From: Microcaldota archaeon
GTDB taxonomy: Archaea; Micrarchaeota; Micrarchaeia; Anstonellales; Anstonellaceae
Reading direction: 5' to 3'
NCBI GenBank assembly: GCA_026414325.1
Contig: JAOAJF010000027.1
Span: 1 to 9,284, forward strand
DNA length: 9,284 nucleotides
Part shown: positions 1-5,276 of the stretch, piece after piece
Layout of the letters: every line of letters starts with the position of its first letter
Numbering within the stretch: position 1 is the first letter of the stretch
Notes under the pieces: model-generated
What the model was told of the DNA's origin: nothing
Databases searched by the model: none
Seen by the model: the letters and a program-made list of their open reading frames with translations, nothing else
Made by a program: the position numbers and the translations under genes

Positions 1-623
1 ATAAACTCCATAGTATTTATCTAAGCCTTCTAAAAAAGCATGTTCCTCAGGGCTGGTGGCCACTCCTAGAAATAAAACAAAATAACGGCTATCATCCAAA
101 AAATTATAGCTATCCAAAAACAAAAAGGCAAGTTTTTGAAATTTGTATCGGAGCAATTCTAACCCAAAATACTTCCTGGTCTAATGCTAGCAAAGCACTA
201 AAAAATCTTTATAAAAAAACATTTCTAAGAACAGAAAAAATTTTAAAACTAAATTTTTTGGAACTTGCACAAATTATTAAATCTTCAGGTTATTATAATC
301 AAAAAGCAAAAAAAATTTTAGAGTTTAGTAAATTTTTTTTAAAATTAAAAAACAAGCCAAGTAGAGACGAATTACTTGGAATATGGGGCATAGGACCAGA
401 AACTGCAGATTCGATTTTACTTTATGCCTATAAAGAGCCACATTTTATTATTGATAAATATACATTTAGATTTCTTAAACAAAAAGGAGTTTTAGCTCAT
501 TCTCAAAATTTTGATTATGAAAAAATCAAAAGTTTTGTAGAAAAAAACCTAAAAAAAGATTATAAAATTTATCAAGAATTTCATGCACTTATTGTAAAAG
601 AGGAAAAAGAAAAGTCCGATTAA
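1..623 (+). CDS. Endonuclease III-related DNA glycosylase (MJ1434/MagIII-like), 5' end cut by window edge
   Basis: A HhH-GPD base-excision glycosylase that should remove damaged bases from DNA. The reading frame is open from position 3, giving 206 visible residues, so only about ten N-terminal residues lie outside the window; a TTG at 258 is internal. Family motifs appear in order: GWWP at 51-62, ILTQNTSW at 156-179, SGYYNQKAK near 285-311, the helix-hairpin-helix GIGPETAD near 387-410, and the catalytic Asp of IIDKY at 453-455. The residue matching the Schiff-base Lys of endonuclease III (GVGRKTA) is Glu here, which suggests a monofunctional glycosylase. The protein ends 11 residues after FHALIV and has no Cys cluster, so there is no [4Fe-4S] domain, as in H. 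pylori MagIII. Substrate preference (3-methyladenine or other) is inference. It converges on pcm and shares a TTAA at the stops. Confidence 0.9.
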   Translation, partial: KLHSIYLSLLKKHVPQGWWPLLEIKQNNGYHPKNYSYPKTKRQVFEICIGAILTQNTSWSNASKALKNLYKKTFLRTEKILKLNFLELAQIIKSSGYYNQKAKKILEFSKFFLKLKNKPSRDELLGIWGIGPETADSILLYAYKEPHFIIDKYTFRFLKQKGVLAHSQNFDYEKIKSFVEKNLKKDYKIYQEFHALIVKEEKEKSD

Positions 624-1300
624 TCTTTATTCATAAATACAAAACTTACTAATCCCAGATCAATATAGCTAGAAGGTTTATTATTTTTGAATTTTATTAA
701 GTGCTGAAAACCATCATGGCTTAAAATAGGGGTAATTAAAACCCCATAGTTATCTAGCTGTTTTGCTAAAAAATCTGGAAAAGAATTATAACAAGCACCA
801 ACTACAATTCTGTCAAATGGTGCAAAATTTTCTAGACCATAATAACCATCTATATTTAATATATACACAGATTCGTCTTTTGCTAAAAAGTTTGTTGTTT
901 TAAAAAAGTCGCATTTTATGTTGGCTTTTTTTAAATTCTCAAGAGCAAAATTACAAAGCTGCTCAATTTTTTCAATAGAAAAAATAGTACTTTTTAAACA
1001 AAGCTGCTTAATTAAAGCAGTTAAATAGCCTGAACCTGTACCTATTTCTAATATTTTATATTTTTTATTTTCTAAAAGCTCTAATTCTTCTAATACTAAA
1101 GCATGCATATGAGGAGCAGAAATTGTCTGGCCATATCCTATAGCTAAAGGGCAATCAATATATGCAAGGTCTTTATGCTCTTTTAATACAAAGTTTTTTC
1201 TATCTGTTTTAATAAATATATCCAATATTTTTTTTGTTTTTATATATCCGGTAGAAAATAAATACCTTGCAAGCTCTTCTTGGTTTTTCATAGCACTCAT
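620..1300 (-). CDS. pcm: Protein-L-isoaspartate O-methyltransferase
   Basis: This SAM-dependent methyltransferase repairs isoaspartyl residues that arise in ageing proteins by methylating their side-chain carboxylate in the cytoplasm. The 226-residue length is normal for the family. The signature GYGQTISAPHMHA lies at residues 55-67, SAM-binding motif I (ILEIGTGSGYL) at 83-93, an acidic ribose-binding Glu follows in FSIEKIE, and FDRIVVGA forms the later core strand. The start at 1300 overlaps the stop of the upstream nuclease gene by 4 bp (ATGA), which points to translational coupling. A second Met three codons downstream (1291) is an alternative start. The stop codon shares TTAA with the convergent glycosylase gene. 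Identification is secure from the motifs. Confidence 0.95.
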   Translation of the reverse strand: MSAMKNQEELARYLFSTGYIKTKKILDIFIKTDRKNFVLKEHKDLAYIDCPLAIGYGQTISAPHMHALVLEELELLENKKYKILEIGTGSGYLTALIKQLCLKSTIFSIEKIEQLCNFALENLKKANIKCDFFKTTNFLAKDESVYILNIDGYYGLENFAPFDRIVVGACYNSFPDFLAKQLDNYGVLITPILSHDGFQHLIKFKNNKPSSYIDLGLVSFVFMNKD

Positions 1301-1698
1301 TCTTTTTTGTTTTTGATATAATACTCAAACCACTCAACTTTTTTTTCTAAAACTGCATTTTTTATTGATTTTTGAACCTTTGTTAAAAAGGATCTTCCAC
1401 TCTTCACTTCAACAAAAATTATTTTTTTTACTTCTCCTTCGTCTAATCCTTCAAAAACTATAAAATCAATAGGTTTTCCTATAAATTTTGCTTCGCTAGC
1501 AATAAAAGGAAAATCTGCTAGATATGGAGCAAATTGCTCTAAAACTTGTCCAGATATCGAAGACCTAGAACGAGTTATTGCATCCTCTCTAGACTGTTTG
1601 ATTTTATGAGGCAAATAAACAAAAAGAAAATATAAAAACGAGATTACAAAACCTATAATCAAGCCAAGTAAAAGAGAAATTACAAACTCTAAAACCAT
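1297..1698 (-). CDS. Membrane-anchored Holliday-junction-resolvase-related nuclease (COG4741-like)
   Basis: Predicted endonuclease of the archaeal resolvase-related family, 133 residues from the chosen ATG. Residues 3-28 form one transmembrane helix. A basic segment rich in Arg and Ser follows, then the nuclease-like core: GQVLEQF with Glu54, the FIGKPIDFIVF segment with Asp78, and FVEVKSG with Glu97 and Lys99, matching an E...D...ExK PD-(D/E)XK active site. The frame stays open upstream to an ATG at 1773, but that start would overlap the divergent FKBP gene and add 25 residues with no family match, so 1698 is preferred. A TATA-like element at about 1718-1728 would place transcription initiation almost at this ATG, suggesting a leaderless message. 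The natural substrate is unknown; the family call rests on motif recall. Confidence 0.82.
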   Translation of the reverse strand: MVLEFVISLLLGLIIGFVISFLYFLFVYLPHKIKQSREDAITRSRSSISGQVLEQFAPYLADFPFIASEAKFIGKPIDFIVFEGLDEGEVKKIIFVEVKSGRSFLTKVQKSIKNAVLEKKVEWFEYYIKNKKE

Positions 1699-1714
1699 AA
1701 TAATACAAAAGCAT

Positions 1715-1730
1715 AGATATTTAAATTTAT
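1715..1730. promoter_or_regulatory. Bidirectional TATA-like element between nuclease and FKBP genes
   Basis: The near-palindromic stretch GATATTTAAATTTAT lies centrally in the 69-bp divergent gap. On the plus strand it would direct transcription from about 1748, giving a leader of about 20 nt that includes the FKBP Shine-Dalgarno. On the minus strand it would start close to the nuclease ATG at 1698. Spacing of about 26 bp from TATA centre to start follows the archaeal rule; the start sites are inferred. Confidence 0.5.
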
Positions 1731-1767
1731 TCTGCTTAAAGGTTTGAGAATAAAAGAGGTAGAAAAA

Positions 1768-2187
1768 ATGCAAAAAATAAAAAAAGGTTCAAAAGTAGTA
1801 TTGGACTATGTTGGAAAACTTGAGGACGGAACTATTTTTGATCGCTCTGGCTCAGAGCACTTCTCATTTGTAATTGGAAATGGAGAAGTGCTTAATGGAT
1901 TTGAAAAAAACATAATTGGAATGCAAAGTGGCCAGACTAAAACCTTTGAGCTAGAACCAGAACAGGCTTATGGGCCATATTTAGAAGAATTAAAAATTAG
2001 AATGCCAATAGAAAAACTTCCTCCAGATACAATGGTGGGTTCAATTTTGATTATATCTGATAACAAAGGAAATGAGGCACCTGCAACTGTTTTAGAAATA
2101 ACATCAAAAGATGCTTTGCTGGATTTAAATCATCCTCTTGCAGGCAAAAAGCTAATTTTCGAGGTTAAAATAATAAGCGTAGTTTAA
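1768..2187 (+). CDS. FKBP-type peptidyl-prolyl isomerase, SlyD-like
   Basis: A cytosolic prolyl isomerase and probable chaperone of 139 residues. KGSKVVLDYVGKLEDGTIFD at residues 6-25 gives the FKBP strand with Tyr14 and Asp25, and VLNGFEKNIIGMQSG at 41-55 is the classic FKBP pocket segment. After AYGPY comes the insert-in-flap chaperone domain (about 70-115), and the fold closes with DLNHPLAGKKLIFEVKI at 119-135. There is no His-rich metal-binding tail, so this is the short archaeal form. The start at 1768 is chosen because GAGGT at about 1756-1760 precedes it; an upstream in-frame ATG at 1744 lacks such a site and would fall at or before the predicted transcript start. Confidence 0.93.
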   Translation: MQKIKKGSKVVLDYVGKLEDGTIFDRSGSEHFSFVIGNGEVLNGFEKNIIGMQSGQTKTFELEPEQAYGPYLEELKIRMPIEKLPPDTMVGSILIISDNKGNEAPATVLEITSKDALLDLNHPLAGKKLIFEVKIISVV

Positions 2188-2233
2188 AAAAAAAGAAATA
2201 AAAAATAAATAAGTAAAATAAAAAAAAAGAGTT
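2188..2233 (-). terminator. T-rich tract ending the minus-strand 10-codon ORF
   Basis: Read on the minus strand, this stretch is almost only T with several runs of 5-9 T directly after the TAA of the small ORF. Archaeal termination often uses such oligo-T runs without a hairpin, so this is a plausible terminator. No G+C-rich stem is present. The extreme A/T bias of the genome weakens the call. Confidence 0.4.
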
Positions 2234-2266
2234 TTAGCAGCAGCCTGGCTTTTTCTTTCCGCCCAT
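2234..2266 (-). CDS. Ten-residue micro-ORF MGGKKKPGCC
   Basis: I do not recognise this peptide. On the minus strand, ATG at 2266 opens ten codons reading MGGKKKPGCC and stops with TAA at 2236-2234. A strong Shine-Dalgarno, GAGGTGA (2271-2277), lies 4-5 nt ahead of the ATG, the best ribosome-binding site seen in the window. The codons are far richer in G+C than the flanks, and a T-rich tract follows the stop, so the segment looks like a discrete transcription unit. The peptide has a glycine start, three lysines and a C-terminal Cys-Cys, which could bind metal or be lipid-modified; both ideas are speculation. Alternatively, it may be a leader peptide or part of a small RNA. It is divergent from the zinc-ribbon gene at 2363. 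Confidence 0.5.
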   Translation of the reverse strand: MGGKKKPGCC

Positions 2267-2293
2267 TTGCTCACCTCTTTCTTTAGTTAGGTT

Positions 2294-2326
2294 AATTTAA
2301 TTATACAAAAAAGGATTTAAATTTAA
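2294..2326. promoter_or_regulatory. Divergent TATA-like elements for micro-ORF and zinc-ribbon gene
   Basis: GGATTTAAATTTAA at 2313-2326, preceded by an A-rich BRE-like stretch, would start plus-strand transcription near 2345 and give a leader of about 18 nt with the GGGG ribosome site. On the minus strand TATAATTAAA (about 2296-2305) would start close to 2275-2280, just ahead of the GAGGTGA site. Start points are inferred from usual archaeal spacing. Confidence 0.45.
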
Positions 2327-2362
2327 CTGTAGAATTTAAAGTAGGGCTATAAGGGGAAAGAA

Positions 2363-2488
2363 ATGAAATTTGAATGCCATCGATGCAAAAAAGAATTTGA
2401 AAATTTAACAGAAATGAATTTTAAAATGGATGAAAAAGGCTTTACTTATACTTATTGTAAAGAATGTATAAAGCAGATGGAAAAATAA
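2363..2488 (+). CDS. 41-residue two-CXXC zinc-ribbon protein
   Basis: A small protein of 41 codons. It begins MKFECHRCKKEF and has Cys5-X2-Cys8 and Cys32-X2-Cys35 (YCKECIKQ), separated by 23 residues: the layout of a single zinc ribbon that binds one Zn ion through four Cys. The middle is charged and hydrophilic with no membrane segment, so a cytosolic role is likely. AAGGGGAAAG ending about 2 nt before the ATG supplies a purine-rich ribosome site, and a TATA-like element sits about 45 bp upstream. Such mini zinc ribbons in archaea often accompany nucleic-acid or ribosome functions, but nothing here identifies a partner. The regular CXXC pairs make chance unlikely. Confidence 0.78.
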   Translation: MKFECHRCKKEFENLTEMNFKMDEKGFTYTYCKECIKQMEK

Positions 2489-2610
2489 TCTACATTGTAA
2501 TCTATATCTTAATTCTGCTTTTATGAATTTTCCTTAATACATTACTCAAAAGTTTTAAAAATTTAGAAAAAAAGCTAAAAATTTTTAATTTTTTAAAAAA
2601 AATACAACAA
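2489..2610. other. AT-rich spacer without a recognised gene
   Basis: About 120 bp between the zinc-ribbon gene and the candidate RNA promoter. It is T-rich in its first half, which may terminate the zinc-ribbon transcript, and A/T homopolymer-like afterwards. The only ATG opens a four-codon frame. I see no coding or structured element in it. Confidence 0.6.
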
Positions 2611-2623
2611 TTATATTTAAATA
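2611..2623 (+). promoter_or_regulatory. TATA-like element for the candidate RNA
   Basis: TTATATTTAAATA is centred about 26 bp before position 2643. A transcript starting there would begin a few nucleotides ahead of the outer stem of the predicted kink-turn RNA (2648), a good fit to archaeal promoter spacing. The element is inferred from sequence alone, in a very AT-rich background. Confidence 0.45.
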
Positions 2624-2647
2624 GTATAATAAAGGTAATTTAAATAG

Positions 2648-2727
2648 AGAAAATGACGGAGGGATAGTTTAAGCAGTTCACTATCTACTTTAATTTTTGT
2701 GGCTGCTTTACATCCCTCGCTGATTCT
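2648..2727 (+). ncRNA. Candidate structured RNA with kink-turn (box C/D-like closing motif)
   Basis: An 80-nt segment folds by eye into one long hairpin. The outer stem is 2648-2651 with 2724-2727 (AGAA/UUCU). A three-nucleotide bulge, AAU at 2652-2654, follows, then tandem sheared pairs G2655-A2723 and A2656-G2722, a C-U mismatch and G2658-C2720: the layout of a kink-turn, with a CUGA D-box-like strand. Above it are a 7-bp stem GAGGGAT/ATCCCTC (2659-2665 with 2712-2718), a small internal loop, AAGCAG/CTGCTT (2671-2676 with 2703-2708) and CAC/GTG (2679-2681 with 2699-2701) closing a 17-nt loop. Kink-turns bind L7Ae in archaea. The paired interior does not fit a normal C/D guide RNA. It could be a free small RNA or the leader of the membrane-protein gene at 2837. 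Family unknown. Confidence 0.55.
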
Positions 2728-2785
2728 AAAAATTTTAAATTTTGGGCTAAAATTAAAAAAAATTAAAAAAAAATTATTCTTAGGA

Positions 2786-2795
2786 TTTATAAATA
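2786..2795 (+). promoter_or_regulatory. TATA-like element ahead of the 56-residue membrane protein
   Basis: TTTATAAATA would place a transcript start near 2815-2820, about 20 nt before the ATG at 2837. This would give the small membrane-protein gene its own promoter, separate from the candidate RNA upstream. Position inferred from typical spacing only. Confidence 0.4.
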
Positions 2796-2836
2796 CAGAA
2801 AAATATACATTAAATGTGAAAAAATTAAAAGAAAAA

Positions 2837-3007
2837 ATGAAAGAATTTTTCAAGTTTTATAATCTTAGCTTATTTGGTAGCTTGTTAGTGGCAGGTATTT
2901 TGTTTTATGTTATTGATAAAAATGTGCTAGAAGCATTTGTTAGCATTGCCCTTTCTCTTTTTTTAGGAATTTTCTTTTTTTTAGTTTTTAAAAAAGCAAA
3001 ACTTTAA
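2837..3007 (+). CDS. Small two-helix membrane protein, function unknown
   Basis: I do not recognise this 56-residue protein. A short charged start (MKEFFKFYN) leads to two hydrophobic helices at about residues 10-26 and 30-51. They are joined by a charged turn (DKN), and the protein ends KKAKL. A hairpin with both ends on the cytoplasmic side is likely by the positive-inside rule. The open frame extends upstream to a GTG at 2699, but that start lies inside the stem of the candidate RNA, and the added residues are low-complexity Lys/Leu; the ATG at 2837 sits well behind a TATA-like box and is preferred. The purine run ahead of it is only a weak ribosome site. The gene ends 24 bp before the interrupted secreted-protein gene and may share its transcript. 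Confidence 0.6.
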   Translation: MKEFFKFYNLSLFGSLLVAGILFYVIDKNVLEAFVSIALSLFLGIFFFLVFKKAKL

Positions 3008-3031
3008 AAGGAAAAAGAAAGTACTAAATTT

Positions 3032-3892
3032 ATGAAGTTAGTATATGTTTTATTGTTTGTTTTAAGTATTGAGCTTTTTTTTAGTTATGCTCAATTATAT
3101 TCTTGGCAAGATGAAAAAACTGCTCCTATAGAATGTGTAAAAAAATGCAAAGCTTCAGAATTTAATGTAAGCATAATACAAAAAAACAGAATATTTTACT
3201 TGTCATAAGAATGTAAAAAAATATGTTTTGAGCAAAACCCAACTTCAATAGAGCCATCCTCTGTAGTTTTAAACCCCCAAAATCAAAGCAATTCTAAAGA
3301 ACAAAAAAGAAAAATTTCTCCAGAGCAAGTTCAACAAATCAAAAAAGAGATCTTACAAAATGAATCTGATAATGAATCTGATAAAGAAAGATTAGATATT
3401 AAAGAAAAAGTAGAACAAAATGAACAGAAAAATAAAACAATAAACCCAATCCCTCAATCAATTCAACAAAGAAACGAGCAAATAAAACAAATTAGACAAG
3501 AAATTAAAGAGAATATTAAAAACAAAACAATCCTTAGAACAAAAACTAATGTTGAAGTTGAAGCACAAATAAAAGAGCAAGAAAGAGAAATCGAAATACC
3601 ATATCAAAGATTTAAAATTATTTTTAAAAACGCAACAATAGAAAACAACACTATTAAAGTAGAAAATAAAACAATTCTACTTCCTCAGGATTTAAACATT
3701 AGCCAACCAATAAAAGAATTAAAAATCATTCAAAATCAAAACAAAATATTTTATAAGCTAAAAACTGCTAATAAAGGAAAACTATTGGGCATTTTTGATA
3801 TGGAATATGATGAGGAAAAAGAAATAGATGCTACTTCTTCTAATAGTACAACTGTTCAAAGTCCATGGTGGAAAATATTTGTTTTTAGATAA
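3032..3892 (+). pseudogene. Secreted, sequon-rich surface protein gene interrupted by one in-frame TAA
   Basis: One frame of 287 codons runs from ATG 3032 to TAA 3890-3892 and is broken only by a TAA at 3206-3208 (codon 59). Before it are a signal peptide (about residues 1-20, ending SYAQ) and Cys35-X3-Cys39. Right after it comes Cys61-X3-Cys65; the two twin-cysteine motifs (ECVKKC, ECKKIC) look like halves of one disulfide hairpin. The remaining 227 codons are open yet contain no ATG, GTG or TTG until codon 252, so they cannot be a separate gene. The product is Gln/Glu/Lys-rich, with 11 N-X-S/T sequons, and ends in PWWKIFVFR; I recall similar Trp-Trp ends in secreted DPANN proteins but cannot verify this. 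A single C-to-T change (CAA to TAA) would explain the stop. Recent nonsense mutation, strain variation and sequencing error are all possible. Confidence 0.75.
3359..3382 (+). repeat. Perfect 12-bp tandem duplication in the secreted-protein gene
   Basis: AATGAATCTGAT occurs twice back to back, in frame with the surrounding gene, and encodes Asn-Glu-Ser-Asp twice. Each copy creates one N-X-S sequon, so the duplication adds a predicted glycosylation site in the linker. It looks like simple replication slippage. Confidence 0.85.
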
Positions 3893-3950
3893 TTTATTTT
3901 AATTTTTTTAATTTATTTTTTTCTTGATTTTTGTTTTTTTAGTTTTTTCT
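3893..3950 (+). terminator. T-rich terminator after the secreted-protein gene
   Basis: Plus-strand sequence after the stop at 3892 is dominated by T runs of 4-7 bases that continue into the 3' end of the convergent gene. This is the kind of oligo-T signal at which archaeal RNA polymerase terminates. No hairpin is apparent. Confidence 0.45.
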
Positions 3951-4317
3951 TAGGCTTCTTTTTAGATCGAGTGATTGACTGTATTTGTTCTAACCCTACA
4001 TCTTGTTCTAAAGTGCTGCTTTCAGGTTTTTCTTTTTGCTCTTGAATTTGTGTTGTTTGCTCTTGACTAGCTGGAGAAGAAAGAGCAGTTTGGTGAAGTG
4101 GTCTTGGGCTTAAAATATATTGAAATATTGCAAAAGCCACTGCTAAAAATAGAGCATAAACAAAGGCTGCAGGTATATGATTATTTAATAGATAAACCGA
4201 AGAATAAAATGGTTGGGAAAATAAAAAATATTCCCCCACTACCCATACAAAGGCAATGACAAAAAACCAAAAAATGTAAAGAAATATTAATTTTTTGAAA
4301 TTTTGTAGCTTTTCCAT
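3913..4317 (-). CDS. Membrane protein with Lys-rich C-terminal tail, function unknown
   Basis: I do not recognise this 134-residue protein. Residues 9-32 and 47-68 are two strongly hydrophobic helices separated by a short loop (FSQPFYSSVYLLNNH). Residues 70-112 are a polar linker rich in Gln, Glu and Ser, and residues 117-134 are almost wholly Lys/Arg (RSKKKPKKKLKK and onwards). There are no N-glycosylation sequons, unlike its neighbours, which agrees with a cytoplasmic tail. Such a tail could touch nucleic acid, ribosomes or acidic lipids; that is inference. It lies 42 bp downstream of the lipoprotein gene on the same strand, so the two are probably co-transcribed. It converges on the interrupted surface-protein gene with a 20-bp gap. 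Confidence 0.75.
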   Translation of the reverse strand: MEKLQNFKKLIFLYIFWFFVIAFVWVVGEYFLFSQPFYSSVYLLNNHIPAAFVYALFLAVAFAIFQYILSPRPLHQTALSSPASQEQTTQIQEQKEKPESSTLEQDVGLEQIQSITRSKKKPKKKLKKQKSRKK

Positions 4318-4359
4318 AAAAAGAAAACTAAAATAGAATTTAAAAATCTAACGCTTTGT

Positions 4360-5256
4360 TTACTTTGTAAATTCACAACTATAATTTCCTACTTTAAGCT
4401 TAATTTCTGAAGTATCTAAAATGTTGGAACAAGTTATGTTAAAAAACCCAAAATTTGATAGTGTAATATAATCGGAGATCTTTTTTGAAATTGTTTTGTT
4501 AGCACAGCTTAATGTTATTTCATCAGTTGAATTAAAATTTAAAACAAATACCTTTGCACTATAGATAAAGAAAGCATTATTTTCTTCAGTGATGTTTTTA
4601 TCAAATAAAATGCAATAAAAATTATCCAAACTTTTGTTTGCAACAAAAACTACTACTGAAGCACATTCCTCTTCATCTAGCCAAACTTTTTGTTTTAGTA
4701 AACCCTCCTTATCAAATTTACAAATACTTTCTCGTCTAAAAATACCATTCTTACCAGCAAATTTTTTTTGTTCTGCGCAGTTATAATAAACTTCCTGGTT
4801 AAATGAATTTGCATAAATACTAACTGTTGCTTCATTTCCTTTTAAAATAAGTCTAGGAAAAACTTCTATTTTGCAAATATTAGAACTAATTTTTGCTAAA
4901 GTTTCATCTAGAGCAATAGCCCCTTGCACTTCAGCTTTTATTATTTTTTGCTCCTTTTTTTGTTCTTCTTGTTGATATTCAGAAATATTTGTAAGGTTAA
5001 GCTCAATTTCTTTAATTTGGGTTATATTTGTTTCTTCTTTTTCTTTTGGCTCTAGCTGCTGATATTTGGATTTATTAAAATTTGTTTCTTCACTATCTTT
5101 TTGTTCAGAAAAAGAATTATTATTTGAAATATCTACAGTTATTGAGTCTTTAGCTAACTCTTCTACTTTAGAACTAGAGGAAGGCTGCCCTAAACAGCCC
5201 GCTAAAAAAAATAGAAAACCTACAAATACAAACAAATATAAAAAATATTTTTTCAT
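4360..5256 (-). CDS. Predicted secreted lipoprotein, sequon-rich, function unknown
   Basis: A 298-residue protein starts MKKYFLYLF, followed by a hydrophobic signal segment ending in the lipobox LAGC, with Cys21 as the predicted lipidated residue. Residues 22-110 are a low-complexity Ser/Glu/Gln/Asn linker, typical of a stalk. Residues from about 125 form a compact domain with eight Cys (for example SNICKIEVF, YYNCAE, ESICKF, NITCSN, NYSCEF) and many beta-like stretches, so a disulfide-bonded, Ig-like fold is possible but unproven. There are 11 N-X-S/T sequons, consistent with a glycosylated surface protein. AGGAAG about 11 nt upstream may be the ribosome site, and TTTTATAC near 5277-5285 is a TATA candidate. 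It is probably co-transcribed with the small membrane-protein gene downstream. Confidence 0.82.
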   Translation of the reverse strand: MKKYFLYLFVFVGFLFFLAGCLGQPSSSSKVEELAKDSITVDISNNNSFSEQKDSEETNFNKSKYQQLEPKEKEETNITQIKEIELNLTNISEYQQEEQKKEQKIIKAEVQGAIALDETLAKISSNICKIEVFPRLILKGNEATVSIYANSFNQEVYYNCAEQKKFAGKNGIFRRESICKFDKEGLLKQKVWLDEEECASVVVFVANKSLDNFYCILFDKNITEENNAFFIYSAKVFVLNFNSTDEITLSCANKTISKKISDYITLSNFGFFNITCSNILDTSEIKLKVGNYSCEFTK

Positions 5257-5276
5257 AGATTAAAAACTTCCTAAAA

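Noticed and set aside
258..260. TTG as the start of the glycosylase gene
   Set aside because: The same frame is open to the left edge and encodes the conserved GWWP and ILTQNTSW family motifs, so the TTG is internal.
1744..1767. Upstream ATG for the FKBP gene
   Set aside because: The ATG at 1768 has a GAGGT ribosome site at good spacing and matches the usual FKBP N-terminus; the eight extra residues include that site.
1699..1773. Longer N-terminus of the nuclease-like protein
   Set aside because: It would overlap the divergent FKBP start and run through the shared TATA-like element; the ATG at 1698 directly precedes the transmembrane helix.
2648..2727. tRNA, H/ACA guide or standard C/D guide RNA
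   Set aside because: No cloverleaf or TTCGA T-loop, no ACA just after the lower stem, and the interior is paired rather than offering single-stranded guide sequences beside D boxes.
2699..2836. GTG-started extension of the 56-residue membrane protein
   Set aside because: The start lies within the paired hairpin of the candidate RNA, and the added residues are low-complexity Lys/Leu; an internal TATA-like box favours the ATG at 2837.
2617..2853. Minus-strand 78-codon open frame
   Set aside because: Phe/Asn-rich translation typical of the antisense of A-rich DNA, overlapping the candidate RNA and its promoter, with no ribosome site or family motif.
3206..3208. Programmed recoding (selenocysteine or pyrrolysine) at the in-frame stop
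   Set aside because: The codon is TAA, whereas those systems use TGA and TAG; no obvious recoding stem follows.
5066..5263. Plus-strand open frame antisense to the lipoprotein gene
   Set aside because: Lies opposite the signal peptide and stalk of a convincing lipoprotein and has no motif of its own.
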